DNA of 9,225 bases from JBBSUX01 sp038234045 (lineage in GTDB: Bacteria; Pseudomonadota; Gammaproteobacteria; Burkholderiales; Burkholderiaceae_C), in assembly GCA_038234045.1 (NCBI GenBank), contig JBBSUX010000135.1:1-9225 (forward strand), given 5' to 3'. Below, piece by piece: positions 1-6,232 of the stretch. Under the pieces are notes generated by a model. It did not search any database. It had not been told where the DNA came from and was given only the letters and a program-made list of their open reading frames with translations. Position numbers and translations under genes: made by a program. Positions within the stretch are counted from its first letter, which is position 1, and each line of letters starts with the position of its first letter.

Positions 1-21
1 AGCATCTTCACGAGCGAATAA
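1..21 (+). CDS. mreB: C-terminal end of MreB (partial)
   Basis: The first seven codons of the window read S-I-F-T-S-E-stop. This resembles the end of MreB in Burkholderiales, where the actin-like rod-shape protein finishes in a short Ser/Gly-Ile-Phe-Thr-x-Glu tail. It lies directly upstream of mreC on the same strand, which is the expected place for mreB. MreB forms membrane-bound filaments that guide the elongation peptidoglycan synthases. Only six residues are visible, so the call depends on that tail plus the gene order. It could be disproved by the sequence to the left of the window. Confidence 0.6.
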   Translation, partial: SIFTSE

Positions 22-83
22 GCACGAGAGCGCAAGACTCAGAGCTTTCCCGGCGGCGGCGCCTCGCCTATCATCGACAGTCG

Positions 84-99
84 CCGGTCTTTCGACCGG
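84..99 (+). other. Hairpin between mreB and mreC
   Basis: A perfect 6-bp stem (CCGGTC / GACCGG, arms 84-89 and 94-99) closes a four-base loop, TTTC. It is in the 169-bp gap between the mreB stop and the preferred mreC start. No T-tract follows, so it is not a standard intrinsic terminator. It could be an mRNA processing or attenuation element that separates mreB expression from mreCD, but a 6-bp stem in GC-rich DNA may also be chance. Nothing else recognisable is seen between positions 22 and 190. Confidence 0.25.
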
Positions 100-190
100 A
101 TGCCGGGTGCAGCCGCCCCGCCCACCCCGTTTCGTCCCGCTTCCATTCCTGCTGTTGCGCAGTCGTGCGCGATACCCCCGTTTTCCGAAC

Positions 191-1459
191 ATGCCCCTGG
201 GAACCCTGGACCGCAGAGCGCCGCCGTTCTTCCGGCATGGCCCTTCCGCGTTGTCCACTGTCGTGTTTCTCACGGCGCTCTCGCTCTTCCTGATGGTGGC
301 GGACGCGCGCCTGGGTATTACTCCTCCATTGCGCTCGGCCATTTCGACCGTGCTCTACCCGGTGCAGTGGCTGGTTACGCAACCGGTCGCGCTGGTGCGG
401 CGATCGGGCGCGTATTTCGACACCATCCGCTCCGTGCAGGAGAGCGAAGACACGGTGCGGCGCCAGTTGCTGGAGCAGGCCCAGCGCTCCAGTCAGGTCG
501 AGGAGCTCATGCTGGAGAACGAGCGCCTGCGCGGTCTGCTCGGACTCCGGGACCGCGTTGCGGCGCCCGAGCAGGTGGCAGAGGTGCTGTACGACGCACC
601 CGATCCCTACACCCGCCGCGTTGTCATCGACCGCGGCATGACGCAGGGCGTCGCTCTGGGTTCGCCAGTGATTGACGAGCTCGGCGTGCTGGGGCAGGTG
701 ACGCGCGTCTACCCGTTCCTGGCCGAGGTGACGCTGGTGATCGACCGTGAATTTGCCATCCCGGTCCTCAACAGCCGCACGGGTGAGCGCAGCGTTGCGT
801 TCGGTGATCCGGCCGGGGGGTCGGACGGCGCCCTCGAGTTGCGATTCATGCCGGGCGATGCGGATGTGCAGAAGGGCGATCTGCTCACCACCAGCGGTGT
901 CGATGGTGTCTATCCCGCGGGTCTGGCTGTGGCGCGCGTCGACATGGTCGAACGGCGCAGTGACACCGCATTTGCAAAGATCCGCTGCGTGCCACTTGCC
1001 CGGGTGCATGGCGCGCGGCATGTCATGGTGCTCAAGCCACTGACGGATCAGTTCGCGCAGCTTCCAGGCAGCCCAGCCTCTGCGGATGCTGCCGGCAGCA
1101 AGAAGGGCTCGAAGGGTGCAAAGGCGGAGGTTGGCGCCACAGCCGCCACAGCGACTGGTCTGGGGGCAGCTGCTACCGCCGCTGCGAAGCCTGGCGGGGC
1201 GGCAGCTCCGCCGGCGCCCACTCGCCAGGCCGCGGCTGATAAAAAACCTATTGTTCCGGCCGGTCACAGCGCTGCAGCCAACCACGGCAAGGAAGCTTCG
1301 GCGACCCACCGGACATCGTCCGGCTCTGCCAAAAAATCTCCCGCACAAGCGGCTACGGCAGCCCGTGACGATGCGGGTGACAGGCCGGCTCCTCCTCGCG
1401 CACGCCCTCGCGCAAGGGCATCGGCCCCGTCAAAGGCCGAAGCAGGGGTGCGGCCATGA
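191..1459 (+). CDS. mreC: Rod shape-determining protein MreC
   Basis: MreC is the bitopic inner-membrane scaffold of the elongasome; it links MreB/MreD with PBP2 and activates PBP2 in the periplasm. The product from the ATG at 191 is 422 residues. It has a short cytoplasmic N-terminus containing PPFFRHGPSA, one membrane segment (about residues 21-38), a coiled coil (about 70-117, with ELMLENERLRGLLGLRD), and the periplasmic beta domain (about 120-285, with VIDRG, GVYPAGLAVARV). From about residue 290 to the end is a low-complexity Ala/Lys/Pro tail. The frame is open upstream to a GTG at 107, but the extra 28 residues are Pro/Arg-rich and unlike MreC. The ATG at 191 puts the usual start motif just before the membrane helix, although no clear ribosome binding site precedes it. 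The last bases overlap the mreD start (ATGA). Confidence 0.95.
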   Translation: MPLGTLDRRAPPFFRHGPSALSTVVFLTALSLFLMVADARLGITPPLRSAISTVLYPVQWLVTQPVALVRRSGAYFDTIRSVQESEDTVRRQLLEQAQRSSQVEELMLENERLRGLLGLRDRVAAPEQVAEVLYDAPDPYTRRVVIDRGMTQGVALGSPVIDELGVLGQVTRVYPFLAEVTLVIDREFAIPVLNSRTGERSVAFGDPAGGSDGALELRFMPGDADVQKGDLLTTSGVDGVYPAGLAVARVDMVERRSDTAFAKIRCVPLARVHGARHVMVLKPLTDQFAQLPGSPASADAAGSKKGSKGAKAEVGATAATATGLGAAATAAAKPGGAAAPPAPTRQAAADKKPIVPAGHSAAANHGKEASATHRTSSGSAKKSPAQAATAARDDAGDRPAPPRARPRARASAPSKAEAGVRP

Positions 1460-1974
1460 ACAAGCGTTCCGGAGATCAGTTGCTGCTGCCGGTTAATCCG
1501 GTTTTCATTTGGGTGACATTGCTCGTCGGGCTGATGATCACCCTGACACCGATCGGACGAACGCCCTGGATGCCCGATCCCTTGCTGGTGCTCGTCGTGT
1601 TCTGGGCGCTGCAGCAGCCTCGTCGCATCGGCATGGGAATCGCTTTCGTGCTGGGACTGTGCATCGACGTGCAGTTCGGCGCGTTGCTGGGCCAGCATGC
1701 GCTTGCCTATACCTTGATCGTCTTCGCGGTGCAGGCGCTGCAACGCCGTTTGCTGTGGCTGGAAACGCCGGGGCAGACGCTGTATTTGCTGCCGTTTTTC
1801 TTTGGCGCAGAGGCGCTCGAAGTTGCGATACGCGTGGTTGCCGGCGGGGTCTTTCCCGGGCTTTCCATCTTCATTGCGCCATTGGTGAATACTCTGCTCT
1901 GGCCGATCGCTTCGTACCTGCTGCTGGCGCCGCAGCGAAGGCCACCTGACCCGGACGAGAACCGGCCGCTGTGA
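1456..1974 (+). CDS. mreD: Rod shape-determining protein MreD
   Basis: MreD is a small integral inner-membrane protein of the elongasome that works with MreC to control PBP2/RodA. The 172-residue product has the usual family size and is almost wholly hydrophobic. Membrane segments lie near residues 15-34, 40-55, 58-76, 80-98, 105-122 and 135-158. Family features include the N-terminal NPVFIWVTLLVGLMITL stretch, a P-D-P-L-L segment, and the G-x-x-x-D pair near GLCIDVQFGALLGQHAL. The start codon overlaps the mreC stop (ATGA), which suggests translational coupling, and a GGGG run about 8 bases upstream can act as ribosome binding site. mrdA follows after 22 bp. Confidence 0.95.
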   Translation: MNKRSGDQLLLPVNPVFIWVTLLVGLMITLTPIGRTPWMPDPLLVLVVFWALQQPRRIGMGIAFVLGLCIDVQFGALLGQHALAYTLIVFAVQALQRRLLWLETPGQTLYLLPFFFGAEALEVAIRVVAGGVFPGLSIFIAPLVNTLLWPIASYLLLAPQRRPPDPDENRPL

Positions 1975-1996
1975 GCTGGCACGTCCAATCTGCACC

Positions 1997-3937
1997 ATGA
2001 ACGAAATTCGCACCACCGGCGCTGACGTCGCCCGTTTTCGTCGCCGCATCTGGGCGGTGGTGGGCGTTGTGCTCGTGGCGTTTGGCCTGGTTGCCAGCCG
2101 GCTGGCCTATCTGCAGATAAGCCGGCATGCGGATCTGGCCGAGCAGGCCGAGAACAACCGGACAGCCGTGGTGCCGATAGTGCCCAACCGCGGGCTGATC
2201 GTCGACCGCAACGGTGAGGTGCTTGCCACCAATTATTCCGCCTACACGCTGGAGGTCACGCCCTCCAAAGTAAAGAATCTGGATGCGGAGATCGACCGCA
2301 TTTCACGCATTGTCGAAATCACACCGCGCGAACGACGCCGATTCAAGAAGTTGCTGGATGAGTCGCGCAATTTCGAGTCCGTCCCACTGCGCACGCGGCT
2401 GACTGACGAAGAAGTAGCGCGCTTCGCGGCACAGCGCTTTCGTTTCCCCGGGGTCGAGATCAAGGCCCGACTGTTTCGCAGCTACCCCTTCGGTGAAGTG
2501 GCCAGCCATGTGGTGGGCTACATCGGCCGCATCAACCAAAAAGAAAAGGACGCGATCGACGATTCCGATGAAGCCGCCAACTACCGCGGCACCGACCATA
2601 TCGGCAAACTCGGAGTCGAGCAGAGCTACGAGAGCGAACTGCACGGCAAAACGGGTGTCGAGCAGATGGAAACCTCGGCCGGCGGGCGCGCCGTGCGCAT
2701 GCTGGCGAGTCATCCGGCAACTTCGGGCGCGACCGTAGTGCTCTCGCTCGACATCAAATTGCAGAAGATGATCGAGGATCTGTTCGGCGACCGGCGCGGA
2801 GCCCTGGTGGCGCTCGATCCGCAAACCGGAGAAGTGCTGGCAATGGTCAGCAAGCCCACGTTCGACCCCAATCTCTTCGTCGACGGGATCGACCAGGAAA
2901 ACTGGTCGGCGCTCAATGATTCGCCCGACAAGCCTTTGCTCAACCGGGCGTTGCGCGGCACCTATCCTCCCGGCTCCACCTACAAGCCGTTCATGGGCCT
3001 CGCCGCGCTGGAAACCGGCCGGCGCACGCCGGCCACGGTCATCAATGATCCTGGCTACTACATCTTTGCCGGCCATCGCTTCGGCACCCCTGACGGTTAT
3101 CTGGGTTCTGTCGACCTGCAGCGCGCCATCATGCTGTCGTCGAATGTGTATTTCTATTCGCTCGCCAACGAGATGGGCGTGGATGCCATCCACGATTTCA
3201 TGGCGCCGCTCGGCTTCGGCCAGATCACCGGAATCGATCTGGGCGGCGAACTGCGCGGCGTGCTGCCAAGCACCGAATGGAAGCGAAACGCCTACAAGCG
3301 GACCGATCAGCGCAAATGGTATGCGGGCGAAACCACATCGCTCGGCATCGGTCAGGGCTACAACGCCTTCACCATGCTGCAGCTCGCCGAAGCGACTTCG
3401 ATCCTTGCAGACGGTGGCATTCGCCGCACCCCGCATGTTGTGAGCGCTGTGCGCGAGCCGGGCAGCGATAAGGCAGTGCCTGTTCCCCAGCCGGCGGCGG
3501 TGGATCTGCACTTCAAATCTGCCAATCTGGCGGCAGTCCGCGGTGGGATGATTGCGGTCACCACTGGCGGTACCTCAAAAGCCGCGTTCGCCGGTGCCGG
3601 CTACGTCTCGGCTGGAAAGACCGGCACGGCGCAGGCCGTTACGCAGGCGAAGAACACCAAATACAACTCCAAGGCGCTTGAGGAGCGTCAGCGCGACCAC
3701 GCCCTTTACACCGCTTACGCCCCCGCAGACAACCCGAAGATCGTAGTGTCGATGGTCGTGGAGAACGCCGGTTGGGGTTCCGGCGCTGCAGCGCCTATTG
3801 CCCGGCGCATCTTCGACTACTGGTTGCTCGGCCAGTATCCGAGCGAAGCGGATATGGCCGCCACACGGCTCGGAAAATCCGCAGCGCCGATCGGTACGCC
3901 GCGACAGGTGATGGATGTGGAACTGCCATCGCCATAG
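1997..3937 (+). CDS. mrdA: Penicillin-binding protein 2, elongasome transpeptidase
   Basis: This class B PBP cross-links peptidoglycan during side-wall elongation, partnered with RodA and activated by MreC. The product has 646 residues, normal for PBP2 (E. coli about 633). It has one N-terminal membrane anchor (about 18-39), the start of the PBP dimerisation/pedestal domain (RGLIVDRNGEVLATN, 65-79), and a C-terminal transpeptidase domain. All three penicilloyl-serine motifs are present: S-T-Y-K at 327-330 (nucleophile Ser327), S-S-N at 381-383 and K-T-G at 541-543. It sits 22 bp after mreD and is probably in the same operon; no strong ribosome binding site is seen. rodA, which usually comes next, is not in the window. 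The gene is also called pbpA or pbp2. Confidence 0.96.
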   Translation: MNEIRTTGADVARFRRRIWAVVGVVLVAFGLVASRLAYLQISRHADLAEQAENNRTAVVPIVPNRGLIVDRNGEVLATNYSAYTLEVTPSKVKNLDAEIDRISRIVEITPRERRRFKKLLDESRNFESVPLRTRLTDEEVARFAAQRFRFPGVEIKARLFRSYPFGEVASHVVGYIGRINQKEKDAIDDSDEAANYRGTDHIGKLGVEQSYESELHGKTGVEQMETSAGGRAVRMLASHPATSGATVVLSLDIKLQKMIEDLFGDRRGALVALDPQTGEVLAMVSKPTFDPNLFVDGIDQENWSALNDSPDKPLLNRALRGTYPPGSTYKPFMGLAALETGRRTPATVINDPGYYIFAGHRFGTPDGYLGSVDLQRAIMLSSNVYFYSLANEMGVDAIHDFMAPLGFGQITGIDLGGELRGVLPSTEWKRNAYKRTDQRKWYAGETTSLGIGQGYNAFTMLQLAEATSILADGGIRRTPHVVSAVREPGSDKAVPVPQPAAVDLHFKSANLAAVRGGMIAVTTGGTSKAAFAGAGYVSAGKTGTAQAVTQAKNTKYNSKALEERQRDHALYTAYAPADNPKIVVSMVVENAGWGSGAAAPIARRIFDYWLLGQYPSEADMAATRLGKSAAPIGTPRQVMDVELPSP

Positions 3938-4009
3938 CATCGCAGCGATTGTGCGAAGCGAGTGAGAACGAAGTCATGGCTGGAGGTGCTCCTGCTCACA
4001 TCACTTTCG

Positions 4010-4075
4010 AGAGTCCTAAAAAGATAGCTGATAGCGCTTATAAGCACAGCGTGAGGTGCGCTAATAGTGCATGAA
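4010..4075. repeat. Degenerate palindromic intergenic repeat
   Basis: An A+T-rich stretch contains a perfect 10-bp palindrome GCTTATAAGC (4036-4045). It also has an outer stem, TAGCGC (4032-4037) with GCGCTA (4058-4063), with ATAGCTGA and ATAGTG in imperfect flanks. The design (ATAGCTG-x-TAGCGCTTAT, then a second half with GCGCTA) resembles a short dispersed repeat that I remember as common between genes in Comamonadaceae. The core AAGCGCTATCAGCT, read on the minus strand, is close to AAGCGCATTCAGCT inside the LysR gene at 8430-8443. Its function is unknown. The family assignment is from memory and has not been checked by a search. Confidence 0.5.
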
Positions 4076-4094
4076 ATATGGGCAGGAGCGGCCC

Positions 4095-4121
4095 AAAAAA
4101 AAGACGCCCCGTGGGGCGTCT
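4095..4121 (-). terminator. Intrinsic terminator for leftward transcripts
   Basis: A near-perfect GC-rich hairpin (AGACGCCCC, 4102-4110, pairing with GGGGCGTCT, 4113-4121; realistic loop of four bases) has eight A's (4095-4102) on its left side. Read on the minus strand, the stem is followed by a run of eight U's, which is a textbook intrinsic terminator. It therefore ends transcripts coming from the GMC gene or from the small minus-strand ORF next to it. On the plus strand the hairpin is followed by TAGAAAAATC, without a U-tract, so it would be a poor terminator for mrdA. Confidence 0.85.
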
Positions 4122-4139
4122 AGAAAAATCTGGTGCATC

Positions 4140-4256
4140 TCAGGCGGATGCTTTTGGACGGTTGCGGCAGGGCCGCTTGTCGTTGTTCATGCTGCTGTTT
4201 GCCAGCTTCAGTGATGAGTTTGTCTCCTCAATCTCCGCCCCGGCAAGCCGGTTCAT
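4140..4256 (-). CDS. Possible small protein (38 aa) or small-RNA locus
   Basis: A minus-strand ATG frame of 38 codons ends 18 bases before the strong leftward terminator. The product begins MNRLAGAEIEE and ends in a basic stretch, KRPCRNRPKASA; an internal ATG at 4190 would give a 16-residue peptide, MNNDKRPCRNRPKASA. No convincing ribosome binding site precedes either ATG, and no family is recognised. Third codon positions are about 73 percent G/C, which is compatible with coding but not proof. The position just before a terminator, 100 bp after the GMC stop, would also fit the 3' untranslated region of the GMC transcript or a small RNA. This is listed as a weak candidate only. Confidence 0.22.
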   Translation of the reverse strand: MNRLAGAEIEETNSSLKLANSSMNNDKRPCRNRPKASA

Positions 4257-4356
4257 GACCAGCCCGCGAGTGCGACCACTTTAAAGGCTGCGCACGGCGT
4301 TGGTGCATAGGATTAACCCGCCGTTGGCCCCAGCGCATCGCCGGTGATCAGCCGCT

Positions 4357-6090
4357 TCAGCCGTTCGCGTCCTGGGCAATCCAGGCCGCTGCCATCTCGG
4401 CAATCATCAGCGTGGGGCTGTTGGTATTGCCACTGGTGATGGTGGGCATCACACCAGCATCGACCACGCGCAGGCCTTCGACAACGCCGCCTTGGCCGTC
4501 ACGCACACGCAGACGTGAATCCACCACGGCCATCGGGTCGCCGTCCGGCCCCATGCGGGTGGTGCCCACCGGATGGAAGATGGTGGTGGCGATGTCGCCC
4601 GCCAGCCGCGCCAAATCTTCGTCGGTCTGATACTGCACGCCGGGTTTCCATTCCTGCGGGTTCCACTTGGCGAGTGCAGGTTGCGCAACGATGCGGCGCG
4701 TCACGCGCAAAGAGTCGGCAGCCACCTGGCGGTCTTCCGCGGTAGCGAGGTAATTTGGCGCGATAGCCGGTGCATCGGAAAATTTTGACGAGCGGATGCG
4801 CACGCTGCCGCGGCTCGTCGGGTTCAGGTTGCAGACGCTTGCGGTAAAGGCGCTGAAGCTGTGCAGCGGCTCGCCGAAAGCTTCGAGCGACAGCGGTTGC
4901 ACGTGGTACTGGATGTTGGGCCAGGGCTGGTCGGGCGAGCTGCGCGTAAAAGCGCCTAACTGCGAAGGCGCCATGCTCATCGGGCCGGTACGCTTCAACG
5001 CATATTCGAGTCCGATGCGCGCCTTGCCCCAGAGGTTTCCCGCCATGGTGTTGAGGGAGGCATGGGCGCGCCCGATGCGGTCGATCTTGTAGACCGAGCG
5101 GATCTGCAGGTGATCCTGCAGGTTTTCGCCCACGCCCGGCAGGTCGCACATCACGTCAATGCCGTGCTTCTGCAGCAGCGGCGCCGGGCCGATACCCGAG
5201 AGCTGCAAAAGCTGCGGCGAATTGATGCTGCCGGCTGTGAGGATGACCTCGCATTCCGCTTCCACCGCGACCATTTCGTGCCCGGTCCATACGTCGACAC
5301 CGGTACACACGACGTGGCCGTCTGCTTCGCGCTTCAGACGCAAGCGCGACGCGTGAGCACCTGTCCACAGCTCAAAGTTCGGACGCCCGTAGCAAACGGG
5401 CCGCAGGAAGGCCTTGGCGCTGTTCCAGCGCCAGCCGTTCTTCTGATTGACCTCGAAGTAGCCCACGCCTTCGTTGTTACCGCGATTGAAGTCGTCGCTT
5501 GCGGGAATGCCCGCCTGTTGCGCGGCTTGCGAGAAGGCGTCGAGCACGTCCCAACGCAGCCGCTGCTTTTCCACCCGCCATTCGCCGCCCATCGCGCGTA
5601 CAGGATGTGCCCGCGTTACCTTCTCGCGCTCTTTCAGCGACGGCACCTTGCCGCCAGTCCGTGCGCCATGCAGCGCATCGCCACCCTTGTAGTGGTCCTC
5701 ATGGCGCATGAAGGCCGGCAGCACCTGGTCCCAGCGCCAGGCATCGTCGCCCGTAAAGGTGGCCCAGTTGTCATAGTCGCGCGCTTGGCCGCGCATGTAG
5801 ATCATGCCGTTGATGCTGGAGCTGCCGCCCAGCGTCTTGCCGCGCGGGTAACGCAGACTGCGACCGTTGAGGCCGGCATCGGGCTCTGTCTGGTAAAGCC
5901 AGTCGGTGCGTGGATTGCCGATGCAGTAGAGGTAGCCCACCGGAATATGGATCCAGTGGTAATCGTCGCGCCGGCCCGCTTCGATCAGCAGCACACGGCG
6001 TCGCGCATCGGCGCTCAACCGGTTGGCCACCAATGCGCCCGCAGTTCCTGCGCCGATGACAACGTAATCGAAGGTGGTGTCGTTACTCAC
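4357..6090 (-). CDS. GMC-family FAD alcohol dehydrogenase, likely 3-hydroxypropionate dehydrogenase (HpdH-like)
   Basis: This flavoenzyme should oxidise an alcohol to an aldehyde and pass electrons from FAD to an acceptor. With the GTG start at 6090 it has 577 residues and begins MSNDTTFDYVVIGAGTAG. Visible features are the FAD dinucleotide motif G13-A-G15-T-A-G18, the ribose-binding acid in LLIEAG (Glu37), the first GMC signature in PRGKTLGGSSSINGM, the second in GSINSPQLLQLSGIGP, and the C-terminal catalytic pair: His506 in HPVGTTRMG and Asn555/Asn557 in SGNTNSPTLMI. A GGGGGG run about 9 bases before the GTG can serve as ribosome binding site; in-frame ATGs at 6120 and 6126 are possible but add residues encoded by intergenic repeat-like DNA. 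It lies downstream of mmsA, which suggests a 3-hydroxypropionate or related hydroxy-acid substrate by analogy with hpdH-mmsA pairs. Residues 144-167 form an odd basic insert. Confidence 0.88.
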   Translation of the reverse strand: MSNDTTFDYVVIGAGTAGALVANRLSADARRRVLLIEAGRRDDYHWIHIPVGYLYCIGNPRTDWLYQTEPDAGLNGRSLRYPRGKTLGGSSSINGMIYMRGQARDYDNWATFTGDDAWRWDQVLPAFMRHEDHYKGGDALHGARTGGKVPSLKEREKVTRAHPVRAMGGEWRVEKQRLRWDVLDAFSQAAQQAGIPASDDFNRGNNEGVGYFEVNQKNGWRWNSAKAFLRPVCYGRPNFELWTGAHASRLRLKREADGHVVCTGVDVWTGHEMVAVEAECEVILTAGSINSPQLLQLSGIGPAPLLQKHGIDVMCDLPGVGENLQDHLQIRSVYKIDRIGRAHASLNTMAGNLWGKARIGLEYALKRTGPMSMAPSQLGAFTRSSPDQPWPNIQYHVQPLSLEAFGEPLHSFSAFTASVCNLNPTSRGSVRIRSSKFSDAPAIAPNYLATAEDRQVAADSLRVTRRIVAQPALAKWNPQEWKPGVQYQTDEDLARLAGDIATTIFHPVGTTRMGPDGDPMAVVDSRLRVRDGQGGVVEGLRVVDAGVMPTITSGNTNSPTLMIAEMAAAWIAQDANG

Positions 6091-6232
6091 TTGTCTCGCC
6101 CCCCTTGTTCCCCAACCCATCCCCATGAATTTCGCGAGGGCTCCCGTGGGACCCGCTTTGCCGGACCACTGGGAGCGCCCCCTTTGAGGGGGGATGCGAG
6201 TGACACGCAATGCACGAGAGTCGGGGGTGGTC
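6091..6232 (-). repeat. mmsA-GMC spacer, possible dispersed intergenic repeat
   Basis: The 142-bp spacer between two co-directional genes contains a hairpin of CCCCCT (6178-6183) and AGGGGG (6187-6192) around TTG, with blocks of G or C runs on both sides. The style (ACTCTCGTGCATTGCGTGTC, then CCCCTCAAAGGGGG, then CCGGCAAAGCGGGTCCCACG, read on the minus strand) resembles, from memory, dispersed intergenic sequence in Comamonadaceae. No U-tract follows the stem, so read-through from mmsA into the GMC gene is plausible. No promoter could be recognised. Confidence 0.35.

Larger units (their letters stand above)
3938..4356. other. Convergent intergenic region, mrdA to GMC gene
   Basis: These 419 bp separate the mrdA stop from the stop of the leftward GMC gene. 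The region holds a degenerate A+T-rich palindromic repeat (about 4010-4075), a strong hairpin with an A-tract on its left side (4095-4121), and a weak 38-codon minus-strand ORF (4140-4256). No rodA remnant could be recognised. No rightward terminator with a T-tract was seen after mrdA, so mrdA transcripts may end at a factor-dependent site or use the same hairpin without a U-run. The part from 4257 to 4356 shows nothing recognisable. Confidence 0.6.

Noticed and set aside
107..190. 28-residue N-terminal extension of MreC from a GTG
   Set aside because: The extension is Pro/Arg-rich and not MreC-like, whereas the ATG at 191 gives the normal short cytoplasmic lead before the membrane helix.
71..1348. 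Long minus-strand open frame across mreC
   Set aside because: It is antisense to a clear mreC, is His/Arg-rich with no domain, and is typical of G+C-rich shadow frames.
2303..3511. 402-codon minus-strand frame across mrdA
   Set aside because: The plus strand carries PBP2 with all three active-site motifs in order; the antisense product has no recognisable family and arises from codon bias.
3976..4074. 32-codon plus-strand frame after mrdA
   Set aside because: It runs through the palindromic repeat and ends in it, has no ribosome binding site and resembles no protein.
4095..4121. Terminator for mrdA (plus strand)
   Set aside because: The hairpin is strong, but the plus strand after it is TAGAAAAATC with no U-tract; the U-tract exists only for minus-strand RNA.
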